A stretch of 39,076 nucleotides of DNA from Algoriphagus aquimarinus (GTDB lineage: Bacteria > Bacteroidota > Bacteroidia > Cytophagales > Cyclobacteriaceae), in the NCBI RefSeq assembly GCF_007997215.1, contig NZ_VORW01000030.1, positions 1 to 39,076 on the forward strand. The letters are read 5' to 3'. Position numbers and translations under genes: made by a program. Below the pieces are notes generated by a model. The model saw nothing but the letters and a program-made list of their open reading frames with translations, was not told where the DNA came from and searched no databases. This document shows, in pieces, positions 9,294 to 18,224 of this stretch. Each line of letters starts with the position of its first letter. Position 1 is the first letter of the stretch.

Positions 9294-10589
9294 ATGAATA
9301 TTTCTAAGAGTAAAGAGCTTTTTGCAAAAGCCCAAAATTTCATCCCTGGCGGTGTGAATTCGCCTGTTCGTGCCTTTAGAGCAGTTGGTGGAGAGCCACT
9401 TTTTATCAAAAAAGCTGACGGTGCTTATTTGTACGATGAGGATGGAAATCAATTCATCGAACTGATCAATAGCTGGGGGCCAATGCTTTTGGGTCACAAT
9501 CATCCGAAAGTGAAGGAGGCGGTGATCAAAGCGATGGAGGATGGGACATCTTTCGGAGCTCCAACTGCGCGTGAAGTGGAAATAGCTGAGTTGATCGTAA
9601 GCATGGTTCCTTCCATTGAGAAAGTCCGCATGGTCAACTCTGGTACCGAAGCGACCATGTCTGCGATACGCGTTGCCAGAGGCTTTACAGGACGTGATAA
9701 GTTTATCAAAATGGAAGGTCATTACCATGGACATGGGGACTCATTTTTGATCGCTGCAGGTTCTGGAGCGATGACGATGGGCGATCCAGATTCTCCGGGA
9801 GTGACCAAAGGAACAGCCAAGGATACCTTGATTGCTCCATACAATAATCTAGAAGCTATCGAAGAACTGGTAGCTGCGAATCCAGGTGAAATTGCAGCGT
9901 TGATTTTGGAGCCCGTTCCGGGAAATATGGGATTATGTCTTCCGAAGGAAGGATACCTACAAGGATTGCGTGATATCTGTACTAGAGAAGGAATTATCCT
10001 GATCTTCGATGAAGTGATGACAGGTTTCCGCTTGGCAAAAGGCGGAGCTCAGGAAATTTTCGGAGTAACTCCAGATATGACCACTTTGGGTAAAATCATT
10101 GGTGGAGGTATGCCAGTGGGAGCTTATGGAGGAAAGAGAGAAATCATGGAGTTTGTTTCTCCTGCCGGTCCTGTTTATCAGGCTGGTACTCTTTCTGGAA
10201 ATCCAATTGCCATGGCTGCAGGCTTGACGATGTTGAATCATCTTAATACAGATTCTGAAGTCTATGCAGAGTTAAATCACATCGGAACGAAATTGACTGA
10301 AGGCATAAAAAGTATCAATCAGGAATTAGGGTTGGACTATACTGTGAATACCCTTGGAAGCATGTATTCCTTGTTTTTCACGGATAAGCCAGTGTTTGAT
10401 TTTGAAAGTGCAAAGACTTCTGATACAGCGTTGTTTGGAAAGTATTTCCAAGCGATGTTGAAGCGTGGAGTTTACTTGGCACCAAGCCAGTTTGAGAGCT
10501 TGTTCTTGTCCACAGCGCTGAAAGACGATGTGATCGATCAGATCTTAGTCGCTCATAAAGAGGCGATGGTGGAGATATTGGGATTATAA
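9294..10589 (+). CDS. hemL: Glutamate-1-semialdehyde 2,1-aminomutase
   Basis: This is a cytoplasmic PLP enzyme that makes 5-aminolevulinate from glutamate-1-semialdehyde in the C5 haem pathway. It has 431 residues, the normal length. Visible signatures are FIPGGVNSPVRAF near residue 16, NSGTEA at 115-120 (phosphate binding), FDEVMTGFR at 238-246, and the PLP Lys267 in TTLGKIIGGGMPVGAYGG. The ATG at 9294 is 3 bases after the previous stop, so the two genes are almost certainly co-transcribed from the promoter at 7576-7605. There is no obvious ribosome-binding site, as is usual in this phylum. Confidence 0.97.
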   Translation: MNISKSKELFAKAQNFIPGGVNSPVRAFRAVGGEPLFIKKADGAYLYDEDGNQFIELINSWGPMLLGHNHPKVKEAVIKAMEDGTSFGAPTAREVEIAELIVSMVPSIEKVRMVNSGTEATMSAIRVARGFTGRDKFIKMEGHYHGHGDSFLIAAGSGAMTMGDPDSPGVTKGTAKDTLIAPYNNLEAIEELVAANPGEIAALILEPVPGNMGLCLPKEGYLQGLRDICTREGIILIFDEVMTGFRLAKGGAQEIFGVTPDMTTLGKIIGGGMPVGAYGGKREIMEFVSPAGPVYQAGTLSGNPIAMAAGLTMLNHLNTDSEVYAELNHIGTKLTEGIKSINQELGLDYTVNTLGSMYSLFFTDKPVFDFESAKTSDTALFGKYFQAMLKRGVYLAPSQFESLFLSTALKDDVIDQILVAHKEAMVEILGL

Positions 10590-10620
10590 TAGATTGAGTC
10601 TAGCATAAAAATTAAGTAAA

Positions 10621-10974
10621 ATGTCTATCAAAGTTTACGGAATTAAGAATTGCAATACGATGAAGAAGACCTTCGATTTCCTAGCGGAAAAAGGAGTGGA
10701 GTATGACTTTATCGATTATAAAAAACAGAAGCCTGACGCTGCACTTTTAGAAGGTTTTTTGGAGAAAACGGAGCTTGCCTCTCTAGTGAATAAGAAAGGA
10801 ACGACCTACCGAAAAATGTCTGATGAGCAGAAATCAGCCCTTGAAAACGAAGAAACTGCGATCCCAATTCTGGAAGAAAACTCAAGCATGATCAAGCGTC
10901 CAGTGATTGTATACAAAGATGGAAGCCTGAGCTTGGGTTTTGATGCGGAGGTGATTGAGGGGCATTTAAAGTAA
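10621..10974 (+). CDS. ArsC/Spx-family reductase, YffB-like
   Basis: A 117-residue thioredoxin-fold protein of the ArsC family. Residues 5-17 (YGIKNCNTMKKTF) carry a single Cys11 in the CxxM/K pattern of the YffB branch, followed by GTTYRKM and MIKRPVIVYKDG, the conserved substrate-loop and cis-Pro region. YffB-type proteins are thought to be thiol- or glutathione-dependent reductases; true arsenate reduction is not implied, and no ars genes are near. It starts 31 bases after hemL and could be the last gene of that operon. A GC-rich repeat and a T-rich stretch follow 5 bases after its stop. Confidence 0.88.
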   Translation: MSIKVYGIKNCNTMKKTFDFLAEKGVEYDFIDYKKQKPDAALLEGFLEKTELASLVNKKGTTYRKMSDEQKSALENEETAIPILEENSSMIKRPVIVYKDGSLSLGFDAEVIEGHLK

Positions 10975-10979
10975 ATTCT

Positions 10980-11004
10980 CTCGCAACGGCGCGGCGGCGC
11001 AACG
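10980..11004 (+). repeat. 25-nt GC-rich gene-end repeat, copy 2
   Basis: This copy begins 5 bases after the ArsC-like stop, reads in the sense of that gene (CTCGCAACGG...) and is followed by TTTTG. Its reverse complement differs from 11145-11169 at 4 positions, all C/T changes. With copy 3 it forms an inverted pair spanning the intergenic gap 10975-11185. Confidence 0.75.
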
Positions 11005-11144
11005 TTTTGATTACAGCTATTCGGGATTTGTAATCACGAAATTTTATCCAAGGATTTTCAATCTAAATCTTCTAAGAAAGAAATTAGAAACCTACTGATA
11101 GAAGAGCCGAGGTTAGAAACCTAGATGAACAAGGAGGAAAAAAA

Positions 11145-11169
11145 CGTTGCGCCGTTGCGCCGCCGCGAG
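11145..11169 (-). repeat. 25-nt GC-rich gene-end repeat, copy 3
   Basis: On the minus strand this copy lies 16 bases after the stop of the DUF2231-cytochrome gene and is followed by TTTTTTT. It differs from copy 1 (3978-4002) at 2 of 25 positions. The rest of the gap holds only a short direct repeat TTAGAAACCTA (near 11084 and 11113). Confidence 0.75.
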
Positions 11170-11185
11170 ATATTGCCGAGACATA

Positions 11186-12568
11186 TTAGTATACAATAGT
11201 ATCCGTTGCCAATGGTGGTAAGCTCAAACTTCCGGTTTCCAAGTAAAAACTAAACTGAGAGAAACTTCCATTATCGGCTACCGGTGAGTCAAAAGCAAAT
11301 ACTTTCTCCAAAGTTGGATGGCCATCCAGTGCTGATAGTTTGTCAACAGTCACTTGGCTGTCATTGATATAGAGCAGCTTCAAGTTTTTGTTTTCAGCCA
11401 ATGTCCCCAATCCAGAACCTTCAATAGCTGTCTGATTAAGTTTCAAAACGGTCAAGTTTGGCAGCTTTGAAATTTGTTCCAAAATAGCATCACTGATCGA
11501 TGTTCCTGTCAGGTCCAAATACACAATTTGATCTTTTGCAGATAGGAGCATATGCCAGTCTGAATCCGAAAATGCTGGAAAGTTGATGCAACTGATCTTC
11601 AATAATGGAGAATCCTTCCTCACGATTTCAGCAAAGAACCCCTCTTCTCTCAGTTTGGCAATAGAATCCTGCGGAAGCTTTGCAACCTCAACGACAGGAT
11701 AAAATGGATTTTCAACTTTCTTAAAAAATGGCTCGACCAAACTTACATGTATGGCAGCATCGCCAAGCTTAGTTTTTTCGGATGATCCCGACTCAATCCA
11801 AGCTTTGATCAATTCGATTTCCTCTTTTCTAGGCTGACGCTTTTCCTTTGGTGGCATGTGATCGTCGTCATCTTCTGGCAAAATCAATCGGGAATAAAGA
11901 GCGCTTTTTTCTGGATTTTCTCCTTCTAGAATTACTCCATCTTCACCACCTTTATGAACGCCTTTGAAAGAACTCAGATCCAATTCGCCCTTTAGTTTTT
12001 TAGGATTATGGCAGCTTTTGCAATTCTGATCCAAAATAGGCTGTATGGCCCCAGTGTAGAATTCCACTTCCTCCCAGTTGTCAGCGGGAAGTTCAAGTGG
12101 CTCGGCTATGCTATTTCCACCGCCTAAAAGCGATTGTAACGACGGAGGTAGTACTTCTGTGAAGTAATCATCTCCATGTGTGATATTCCCTCCCAAGTGT
12201 CCTGTAATAGTTAATATCACCAAAAGACTAGCTCCTTTGATTTTCAACTGTGTCGGAGTTGCCGCAGCCTTTTTCAGATGATACCACAAGCCAAAAGAAA
12301 GGAGGGTAGTGAGGATTCCCAAAATAAGATGAAACTTGACCGTGTCCCAGCCATAGCCTTCGTTTTGATATTGAAGAAAACCGCTAATACTTGCTGCCAA
12401 AGCCGAAATTCCACCGAATAAAAAGGCTAATTGAATTACGGGAGCATAAGCGTTGTACTTCTTCCCAAACCAAAAAATAAGGATCACTCCAAATACCAAA
12501 AATCCTATTGGCAAGTGAACCAAGATCGGATGAAATCGCCCGAATAGGGGCAAGATAAAATCAATCAT
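11186..12568 (-). CDS. DUF2231 membrane domain - cytochrome c - leucine-rich repeat protein
   Basis: A 460-residue three-part protein. Residues 1-130 are four hydrophobic helices with the DUF2231 pattern FHPILVHLPIG (His13, His18) plus His80 and His124, possibly binding haem b or metal. Residues 170-265 are a planctomycete-type cytochrome c domain (PSCyt1-like), with haem motif CKSCH at 183-187, a Met in HMPP at 237-240 as likely axial ligand, and a final LIKAWIESG. Residues 345-430 resemble short leucine-rich repeats (LTGTSISDAILEQISKLPNLTVLKLN). The soluble part is probably periplasmic. It is the last gene of the operon and overlaps the preceding isomerase gene by 8 bases. It probably passes electrons for its operon partners, which is inference. 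Confidence 0.85.
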   Translation of the reverse strand: MIDFILPLFGRFHPILVHLPIGFLVFGVILIFWFGKKYNAYAPVIQLAFLFGGISALAASISGFLQYQNEGYGWDTVKFHLILGILTTLLSFGLWYHLKKAAATPTQLKIKGASLLVILTITGHLGGNITHGDDYFTEVLPPSLQSLLGGGNSIAEPLELPADNWEEVEFYTGAIQPILDQNCKSCHNPKKLKGELDLSSFKGVHKGGEDGVILEGENPEKSALYSRLILPEDDDDHMPPKEKRQPRKEEIELIKAWIESGSSEKTKLGDAAIHVSLVEPFFKKVENPFYPVVEVAKLPQDSIAKLREEGFFAEIVRKDSPLLKISCINFPAFSDSDWHMLLSAKDQIVYLDLTGTSISDAILEQISKLPNLTVLKLNQTAIEGSGLGTLAENKNLKLLYINDSQVTVDKLSALDGHPTLEKVFAFDSPVADNGSFSQFSFYLETGSLSLPPLATDTIVY

Positions 12569-13433
12569 TTGCGAATCGGGCTATAATGGCATTCATGATA
12601 AATACATTGGCTTCCCATTGATCTGCGATGGGTACGTTGGAAAATGGAACAGTGGGTAAATAGGGTGGAGGGCCGAACTCTGTAGTGATTGTATAGACTT
12701 CCTGACCTGAATTTCGAATAATATGCTCCCAAATATCCAGATGTGTGTCCAGCTCAGATTTCCATTCTGGAGCAGCAGGGTTATTTACTTGAGGGCCTTC
12801 GGCAAAACCAACTCTGGCGTGAATGTGATCTACGCGTGGCAATATTTGCTGCAGCAATGGGTCTTTCAAGCCAATCAGTCGCTCATGAACTACCATCCAG
12901 TGACTGATGTCCAGGTTCAATCGTAATTCCGGAGCCAGTTTCACCATCTCTACTGTTAGAGGAACATTGAATGAAAACCTACTTCGATGAGTTTCATGTA
13001 CAATTGGAATCCCTGATTCTTTGCTGGCTTTTGTGGTTATATCGATGAAAGCTTTGTTCTCTTCCAAAGTCCAGTAATCCGAACCCGTATGGGAATTGAT
13101 TTTGACCGGATTCCAGGAAATTATCTTTTGCAGGTTTTCTTCATAGAGTTTTAAGGCTTCTGCATAGGGAAGTCCCTTGTTTGTTCCATGAAGGAAAATT
13201 ACTTTCAAGTCGTATTTTTCCAAACCCGCTTTCAGTTCATTTTGAACATCCTCTGAGAATGGAAACCAAGTTTCAATTCCATCATAGCCATCGTTCTTGG
13301 TGCGTTTTAGAAATTCATCCACGGACAGCTTATTTCCCCAATCTGTTTGAAAGAAAAGGAGTTGCTGCTGTGCAAAAACTGGAGATAGAAAAACTAGAAA
13401 TAGGAGAAAAAGGCAGGTAATTCGAGTAAGCAT
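12561..13433 (-). CDS. Secreted sugar-phosphate isomerase/epimerase-like TIM barrel
   Basis: A 290-residue protein with a signal peptide (LFLLFLVFLSPVFAQ) followed by a xylose-isomerase-like TIM barrel. The four expected metal ligands are visible: Glu147 (IVHETH), Asp175 (NLDISHW), His205 (DHIHARVG) and Glu252 (TTEFGPP). In this family the metal supports sugar keto/aldo isomerisation or epimerisation, or aldehyde-lyase reactions; the substrate is not predictable. A secreted form beside DUF1501 and cytochrome-type genes suggests periplasmic sugar chemistry. It starts at ATG 13433, 7 bases after the DUF1501 stop. Confidence 0.87.
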   Translation of the reverse strand: MLTRITCLFLLFLVFLSPVFAQQQLLFFQTDWGNKLSVDEFLKRTKNDGYDGIETWFPFSEDVQNELKAGLEKYDLKVIFLHGTNKGLPYAEALKLYEENLQKIISWNPVKINSHTGSDYWTLEENKAFIDITTKASKESGIPIVHETHRSRFSFNVPLTVEMVKLAPELRLNLDISHWMVVHERLIGLKDPLLQQILPRVDHIHARVGFAEGPQVNNPAAPEWKSELDTHLDIWEHIIRNSGQEVYTITTEFGPPPYLPTVPFSNVPIADQWEANVFIMNAIIARFAND

Positions 13434-13440
13434 GCAGGTC

Positions 13441-14946
13441 TTAAGCTAATATTTTATTGATCAATTCTCCTTCCACATCCGTCAATCGGAAAGGACGGCC
13501 TTGGAAATCATAGGTGAACTTTTCATGGTCAAAACCCATCAAATGAAGAATAGTGGCGTGAATATCATGAACAGAAACTTTATCCTCTATGCCTGAAAAT
13601 CCGAAATCATCCGTTTTGCCATAAGTGACTCCAGGTTTGATGCCGCCACCTGCCATCCACATGGTAAAGGCGTCGCCATGATGATCTCTACCTAGGAAAC
13701 TCTGAGTTTTACCTTCTCGGTTTTCCTGCATAGGAGTTCTTCCAAACTCACCGCCCCAAACTACCAAGGTGTCTTCTAGCAATCCTCTTTGTTTCAGATC
13801 AAGCAGCAAAGCGGATACAGGTCGGTCCATTTCACGGCATTTATTTCTCAGTCCCATATCAATCGATCCGTCATGATCGGTGCCATGTGTATCCCATCCC
13901 CAATCGTATAACTGGACAAATCGCACACCTTTTTCCACTAGTTTTCGGGCAAGCAGGCAGTTGTTTGCAAAGGATTCTGTGCCTGGATTTGTGCCATATA
14001 ACTCATGAACTGCTTTTGGTTCATCATTGATATTCATGACTTCCGGTACTTCGATTTGCATGCGATAGGCCATTTCATACTGATTGATTCTTGCCAGAAT
14101 CTCAGGGTCGCCATATGCATCAAACTCCTCTTTATTTACTGTATTGATCGCGTCAATGACATTTTTCTTCAGATTTCGAGACATTCCTTCTGGGTCATCC
14201 AGATACAAAACTGGATCTCCCTTGGATCTGCATTGCACTCCTTGATATACTGAAGGTAAAAAGCCGGATCCCCAGACACTTTTGCCTGCATCAGGAGTTT
14301 TTCCCCCAGAAGTAAGCACTACAAAGCCGGGGAGATTTTGATTTTCTGTGCCCAGACCATAAGTCACCCAGCTTCCTAAGCTCGGGCGGCCAAGTCTCGC
14401 ACTACCAGTTTGCATCAAAAGTTGCGCTGGGCCATGATTGAATTGATCCGTATGAACTGCTTTCAAAAAGGAAACTTCATCAGCCATTTTTTGAAAATGG
14501 GGCATGTAATCTGATATCCATGCGCCAGACTTTCCATGTTGGGAAAAATTGGCTTGTGGGCCCAAGAGATTAGGAGTTCCTCGAATGAAAGCAAACTTCT
14601 TTCCTTCCAATAATGACTGTGGACATGGCTGATTGTGGTACTTTGCCAACTCAGGCTTGTAATCAAAAAGCTCCAATTGTGATGGCGCTCCCGCCATGTG
14701 GAGGTAAATGATTGACTTTGCTTTTGCTCCAAAAGGCGGCGGCAAAGGTGAAAGCGGATTCAAATCCCGTTGACTTAGATTGAGTCCGGCCGATCCAGCT
14801 GAAGAACCCGTATCGCAACCAAACATCAGCGGAGCCATAGCGAGACCGCCAACTTTGGAGACACAATCCATCAGGAAATGTCTTCTTGTTTGCTTTTCCA
14901 GCTTTTGCTGCGCAAACTCAACGAGCATTCTATCGAGACTTTTCAT
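13441..14946 (-). CDS. DUF1501 protein, Tat-exported
   Basis: A 501-residue DUF1501 protein, distantly related to the alkaline phosphatase/sulfatase fold. The N-terminus has a twin-arginine signal (TRRHFLMDCVSKVGGLAMAPL, Arg21-Arg22) followed by Cys44 in LMFGC, so it may also be lipidated. Conserved family segments are IYLHMAGAPSQLELFDYKP, VVWGGEFGRTPMQE, GRDHHGDAFTMWMAGGGIKPG and VSVHDIHATILHLMGFDH. DUF1501 genes usually sit next to DUF1549/DUF1553 cytochrome genes in Planctomycetes and some Bacteroidota, as here, with one base between the upstream stop and its ATG. The reaction is unknown. Confidence 0.93.
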   Translation of the reverse strand: MKSLDRMLVEFAQQKLEKQTRRHFLMDCVSKVGGLAMAPLMFGCDTGSSAGSAGLNLSQRDLNPLSPLPPPFGAKAKSIIYLHMAGAPSQLELFDYKPELAKYHNQPCPQSLLEGKKFAFIRGTPNLLGPQANFSQHGKSGAWISDYMPHFQKMADEVSFLKAVHTDQFNHGPAQLLMQTGSARLGRPSLGSWVTYGLGTENQNLPGFVVLTSGGKTPDAGKSVWGSGFLPSVYQGVQCRSKGDPVLYLDDPEGMSRNLKKNVIDAINTVNKEEFDAYGDPEILARINQYEMAYRMQIEVPEVMNINDEPKAVHELYGTNPGTESFANNCLLARKLVEKGVRFVQLYDWGWDTHGTDHDGSIDMGLRNKCREMDRPVSALLLDLKQRGLLEDTLVVWGGEFGRTPMQENREGKTQSFLGRDHHGDAFTMWMAGGGIKPGVTYGKTDDFGFSGIEDKVSVHDIHATILHLMGFDHEKFTYDFQGRPFRLTDVEGELINKILA

Positions 14947-14947
14947 A

Positions 14948-17689
14948 TCAAGGTTTGGTTAAGAATTCGTCCATATTCAGCAGGGCATTGGCCACGACAG
15001 ACATCGCAGCTTGCTCAGGATTTGTTGATTTATCTTTGATGGTAAAGAAGGCTTCCAGCGATTCAGGTTTGCTTTTGTATTCGGCTAGCGCTTCGTCATA
15101 AAGATTGGAAAGGGTCTTTAGCTTTAATTCTGTGATAGGATTTAGCACTAGTTTTTGATAGCCGTAAGCAATTCCTTTTTCTGGCTTTGCTGCATCTTGC
15201 TTGATCATATCTGCAGCCAAATAATACGCTGCTTCCAGATACACAGGGTCGTTTAATGTGACTAAAGCCTGAAGCGGCGTGTTAGTCACAATTCTTCTGC
15301 TGAGACAAACCTCTCGGCTGGCTGCATCAAAAGATATGAAGGAAGGATAAGGACTCGTTCGCTTCAAGAATGTGTAAATCCCACGTCTATGAGCATCCTC
15401 ACCTTTACTTTCGTTCCAAGAATCGCCATTGTAAACTGTTTGCCAAATACCCTCTGGTTGATGAGGTTTGACTCCTGGACCATACATTTTATCACTTAGC
15501 AATCCGGCCACAGCTAATGCCTGATCCCGAACCTGCTCAGCGCTTAATCTGAATCTCGGACCACGGGCATACCATTTGTTTTGCGGGTCTTTTTTGTAAA
15601 GCTTCTCTGAAAAAGCAGAAGATTGTTTATACGTGGCCGAGGTGACAATCTCCCGAATCAAGCTTTTCATGCTCCAGTCGTAGTCATTCATCGTCTTCCA
15701 AGCCAAGTAATCTAGCAATTCAGGATGAGAAGGAGGATCGGACTGCGTGCCCATATCTTCCAGTGAACTTACGATACCGCGACCGAAGAGTTGATCCCAA
15801 ACTCTATTTACCAAGGTTCTGGAAGTAAGTGGATTCTCCTTATCAGTCAACCAATAAGCAAATCCAAGTCTATTATTAGGCCATTCTGGATTCCAGTTAT
15901 TCAGGGTTTTTGGTGTTTCTGGGTTTACTTTTTCACCCAGACTCATCCAGTTTCCCCGCTCAAATATATGAGTCTCCCGAGCCATGTAGGAAGGGTTTTC
16001 TACCATAATTGGAAGCTTTGTTCCTCTGAAATTCAAAGCTGTTTCCCATGAATTCTGCACATACTTGAATCCAGGTTTATCTTTTCCTTCCAAAGTCGGG
16101 ATAAATGCAAACCAAACGAATTTGGCAGCATTTTGCTCTGACTTTACACTCGCATTTTTGACTTCCATGTAAAGGTCAACAAGACCAGTTGTAGTCTTTA
16201 AGGGAATTGCTCGAATGATATCTCCTTTAGTTTTATTGATTGGGAATTCTGCTAAAACTTCCCCTTCAGGACCTCCATTTCGGATAGTCATCTTACTCCC
16301 GTCAAGGCCAGAACCATAGTACATCAGCATCTGGTCCGAGCCCCGCGTATCTACTTTTCTAAGGTAGGCAGAGCCATTTGCCTGAATTCCTAGCCATTTG
16401 GTATCTATGAGTTCTGCATTGTTGAAGTCAACTGCATTGTGGGAAGGATACTTTGGCTCAAGGAAAGTCATGAAGTTTCTGCGCTCTGCAGCGGCTTTTG
16501 AGCTTTCATTTTCTTTGACCCAAGTGAGGACAGACTCAATTTCAGTTTTCTCTTCTGGCGAATAAAACCTCAGTCTAGGTTCCTCGTCGTGCGTGTCTTC
16601 ATCGCGGGAATTATTGAAGAAAGCCGCGGACTGATAAAACTCCTCATGTCTGATCGGATCATAAGGATGACTGTGGCATTGAACGCAGGCCATTGTCGTG
16701 CTTTGCCAAACTTCGTATGTTGTGCCCACACGATCGAGTACCGCAGCTACACGGAATTCCTCATCGTTTGTACCACCTTCATCATTGTTCATGGTGTTGC
16801 GGTGAAAAGCTGTCGCCGCTAACTGTTCCTCTGTAGGATTAGGAAGTAAGTCGCCCGCCAACTGTTCAATGGTGAACTCATCAAATGGCTTGTCGTCATT
16901 GAAAGCTCGGATCACATAATCCCGATAAGGCCACATGGTACGGGAAACATCTCTTTCGTAGCCCTTTGTATCTGCGTATCTCGCGAGGTCAAGCCACCAT
17001 GTTGCCCACTTTTCTCCAAAAGTAGGAGCGGAGAGAAGTTTGTCTACCGCTTGCTCGTAGGAGATTTTTTGTGAAGTAAACTGCTCCACAAGATCAGCAG
17101 TAGGTGGCAGACCAGTGATGTCGAGTGCTGCTCTTCTAAGTAATTTAAGTGGTTGTTCTTCTTTTGAAAAAGTTAATTCTTGCTCTTCGAGTTTTTTACC
17201 TACGTAAAAATCTATGGTATTTGTTGAAGCTGAATTGTTGTCAGAAGTGAATCCAGCGGTAGTTTTTTGAGCTATAGTTTCAGGAGCTTGGACAGGTGCG
17301 TAAGCCCAATGTTCGCCCCATTTAGCACCTTGCTTGATCCATGTTTTTAAGAGATTAATTTCCTCCTCAGAAAGAGGAGAACGCTCATAAGGCATTCTTA
17401 CTTCCGGATCAGTGGCAGTCAGGCGCTTGATCAGTTCACTTCCGTTTGGATCGCCGGGGATAATTGCTGGATGTCCGGATTTGGTATCAGCAAACGCTTC
17501 TTCTTCGAAAAGCACAGAGAATCCACCATTCTTTTTGACACCTCCGTGGCAGGAAATGCAGTTTTTATTCAGAATGGGTTTGATCTGAGTGCTAAAGTCT
17601 ACTTCTTTTTCCTGACCGAAAATCATAAAGCCAGCAATGGCAATGATTACGGCAAGGGTGAGAAAGCCAGCTATTTTCAGGTTATTCAT
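14948..17689 (-). CDS. PSCyt1-DUF1549-DUF1553 protein with CBM6-like insert
   Basis: A 913-residue protein, first gene of the four-gene operon. It has one N-terminal membrane helix (residues 5-25) and a cytochrome domain with CISCH (Cys44, Cys47, His48) and MPYERSPLSEEE at 99-110. DUF1549 spans roughly 155-362, including ITGLPPTADL, WWLDLARYADTKGYERD and a second haem-like motif CVQCH (335-339). DUF1553 spans roughly 600-870, with LTSRTLVNRVWDQLFGRGIV and NTPLQALVTLNDP. Between them, about 418-532, is an insert whose GLVDLYMEV...FVWFAF pattern resembles a CBM6 carbohydrate-binding module. The protein is membrane-anchored and periplasmic. Its reaction is unknown; a redox role in polysaccharide breakdown is often proposed for the family but not shown here. 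Confidence 0.92.
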   Translation of the reverse strand: MNNLKIAGFLTLAVIIAIAGFMIFGQEKEVDFSTQIKPILNKNCISCHGGVKKNGGFSVLFEEEAFADTKSGHPAIIPGDPNGSELIKRLTATDPEVRMPYERSPLSEEEINLLKTWIKQGAKWGEHWAYAPVQAPETIAQKTTAGFTSDNNSASTNTIDFYVGKKLEEQELTFSKEEQPLKLLRRAALDITGLPPTADLVEQFTSQKISYEQAVDKLLSAPTFGEKWATWWLDLARYADTKGYERDVSRTMWPYRDYVIRAFNDDKPFDEFTIEQLAGDLLPNPTEEQLAATAFHRNTMNNDEGGTNDEEFRVAAVLDRVGTTYEVWQSTTMACVQCHSHPYDPIRHEEFYQSAAFFNNSRDEDTHDEEPRLRFYSPEEKTEIESVLTWVKENESSKAAAERRNFMTFLEPKYPSHNAVDFNNAELIDTKWLGIQANGSAYLRKVDTRGSDQMLMYYGSGLDGSKMTIRNGGPEGEVLAEFPINKTKGDIIRAIPLKTTTGLVDLYMEVKNASVKSEQNAAKFVWFAFIPTLEGKDKPGFKYVQNSWETALNFRGTKLPIMVENPSYMARETHIFERGNWMSLGEKVNPETPKTLNNWNPEWPNNRLGFAYWLTDKENPLTSRTLVNRVWDQLFGRGIVSSLEDMGTQSDPPSHPELLDYLAWKTMNDYDWSMKSLIREIVTSATYKQSSAFSEKLYKKDPQNKWYARGPRFRLSAEQVRDQALAVAGLLSDKMYGPGVKPHQPEGIWQTVYNGDSWNESKGEDAHRRGIYTFLKRTSPYPSFISFDAASREVCLSRRIVTNTPLQALVTLNDPVYLEAAYYLAADMIKQDAAKPEKGIAYGYQKLVLNPITELKLKTLSNLYDEALAEYKSKPESLEAFFTIKDKSTNPEQAAMSVVANALLNMDEFLTKP

Positions 17690-17850
17690 GGGTAATTGAA
17701 TGAATATGAAAAGTAAAGAATTCTGAGCTACTTCGAAAGCCGCTTATATCATTAAGGTAATTCTGAATAAATATGTGTTAATATTCTGGAATTTTGGTTT
17801 GGGCATGGTGGATCAACATTATGAAGATATTGAGATTAGACCTCTAGATA

Positions 17851-18028
17851 GTTAAACCCGAAATATGCATTAGCAATTCTATTACGGCCAGTAATTGCTT
17901 CAAAATCAATCACTACGTTGCTGTTTTCGACTTCACCATAGCGGTGCTATGCCTCAGTCTCCAAACAGCCTGATTTTATTGCACTTGCTACCCTCATAAC
18001 GAAACCTAATGCATAAATCGGGTTAAAC
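17851..18028. mobile_element. MITE-like element with 23-bp terminal inverted repeats
   Basis: The ends 17851-17873 and 18006-18028 are inverted repeats matching at 20 of 23 positions (GTTAAACCCGA... / ...TCGGGTTAAAC). The 132-base interior has no coding capacity but carries a hairpin CATAGC-GGT-GCTATG (17937-17951). No target-site duplication is clear. It could be a non-autonomous transposable element or a large structured repeat. Confidence 0.5.
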
Positions 18029-18224
18029 AATATTCCGCTCTTTCAGAGCTTTCGTTTGGCGGCAATTTGTTTGTTCCCAGCCCTGTCGAGCTGGGCTTTG
18101 ATATGCCGGGCTTTCAGCCCTATTCCATGTAGAAATGAATTGCGCTCTCCTGCAAAAGATATGGGTTCTTTGTGGTTAATATCTTATATGTGTATTCGGA
18201 TATCTGCACGTATGTTCAATCAGG

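Noticed and set aside
9282..9734. 150-residue open frame opposite hemL
   Set aside because: hemL is certain in this region; the antisense frame has no recognisable features.
10621..10974. Arsenate reductase for arsenic resistance
   Set aside because: The sequence fits the YffB branch, and no arsenic-resistance genes are adjacent, so resistance is not implied.
12561..12568. Frameshift between the isomerase and DUF2231 genes
   Set aside because: The 8-base overlap is normal translational coupling; both proteins are full length with intact starts and stops.
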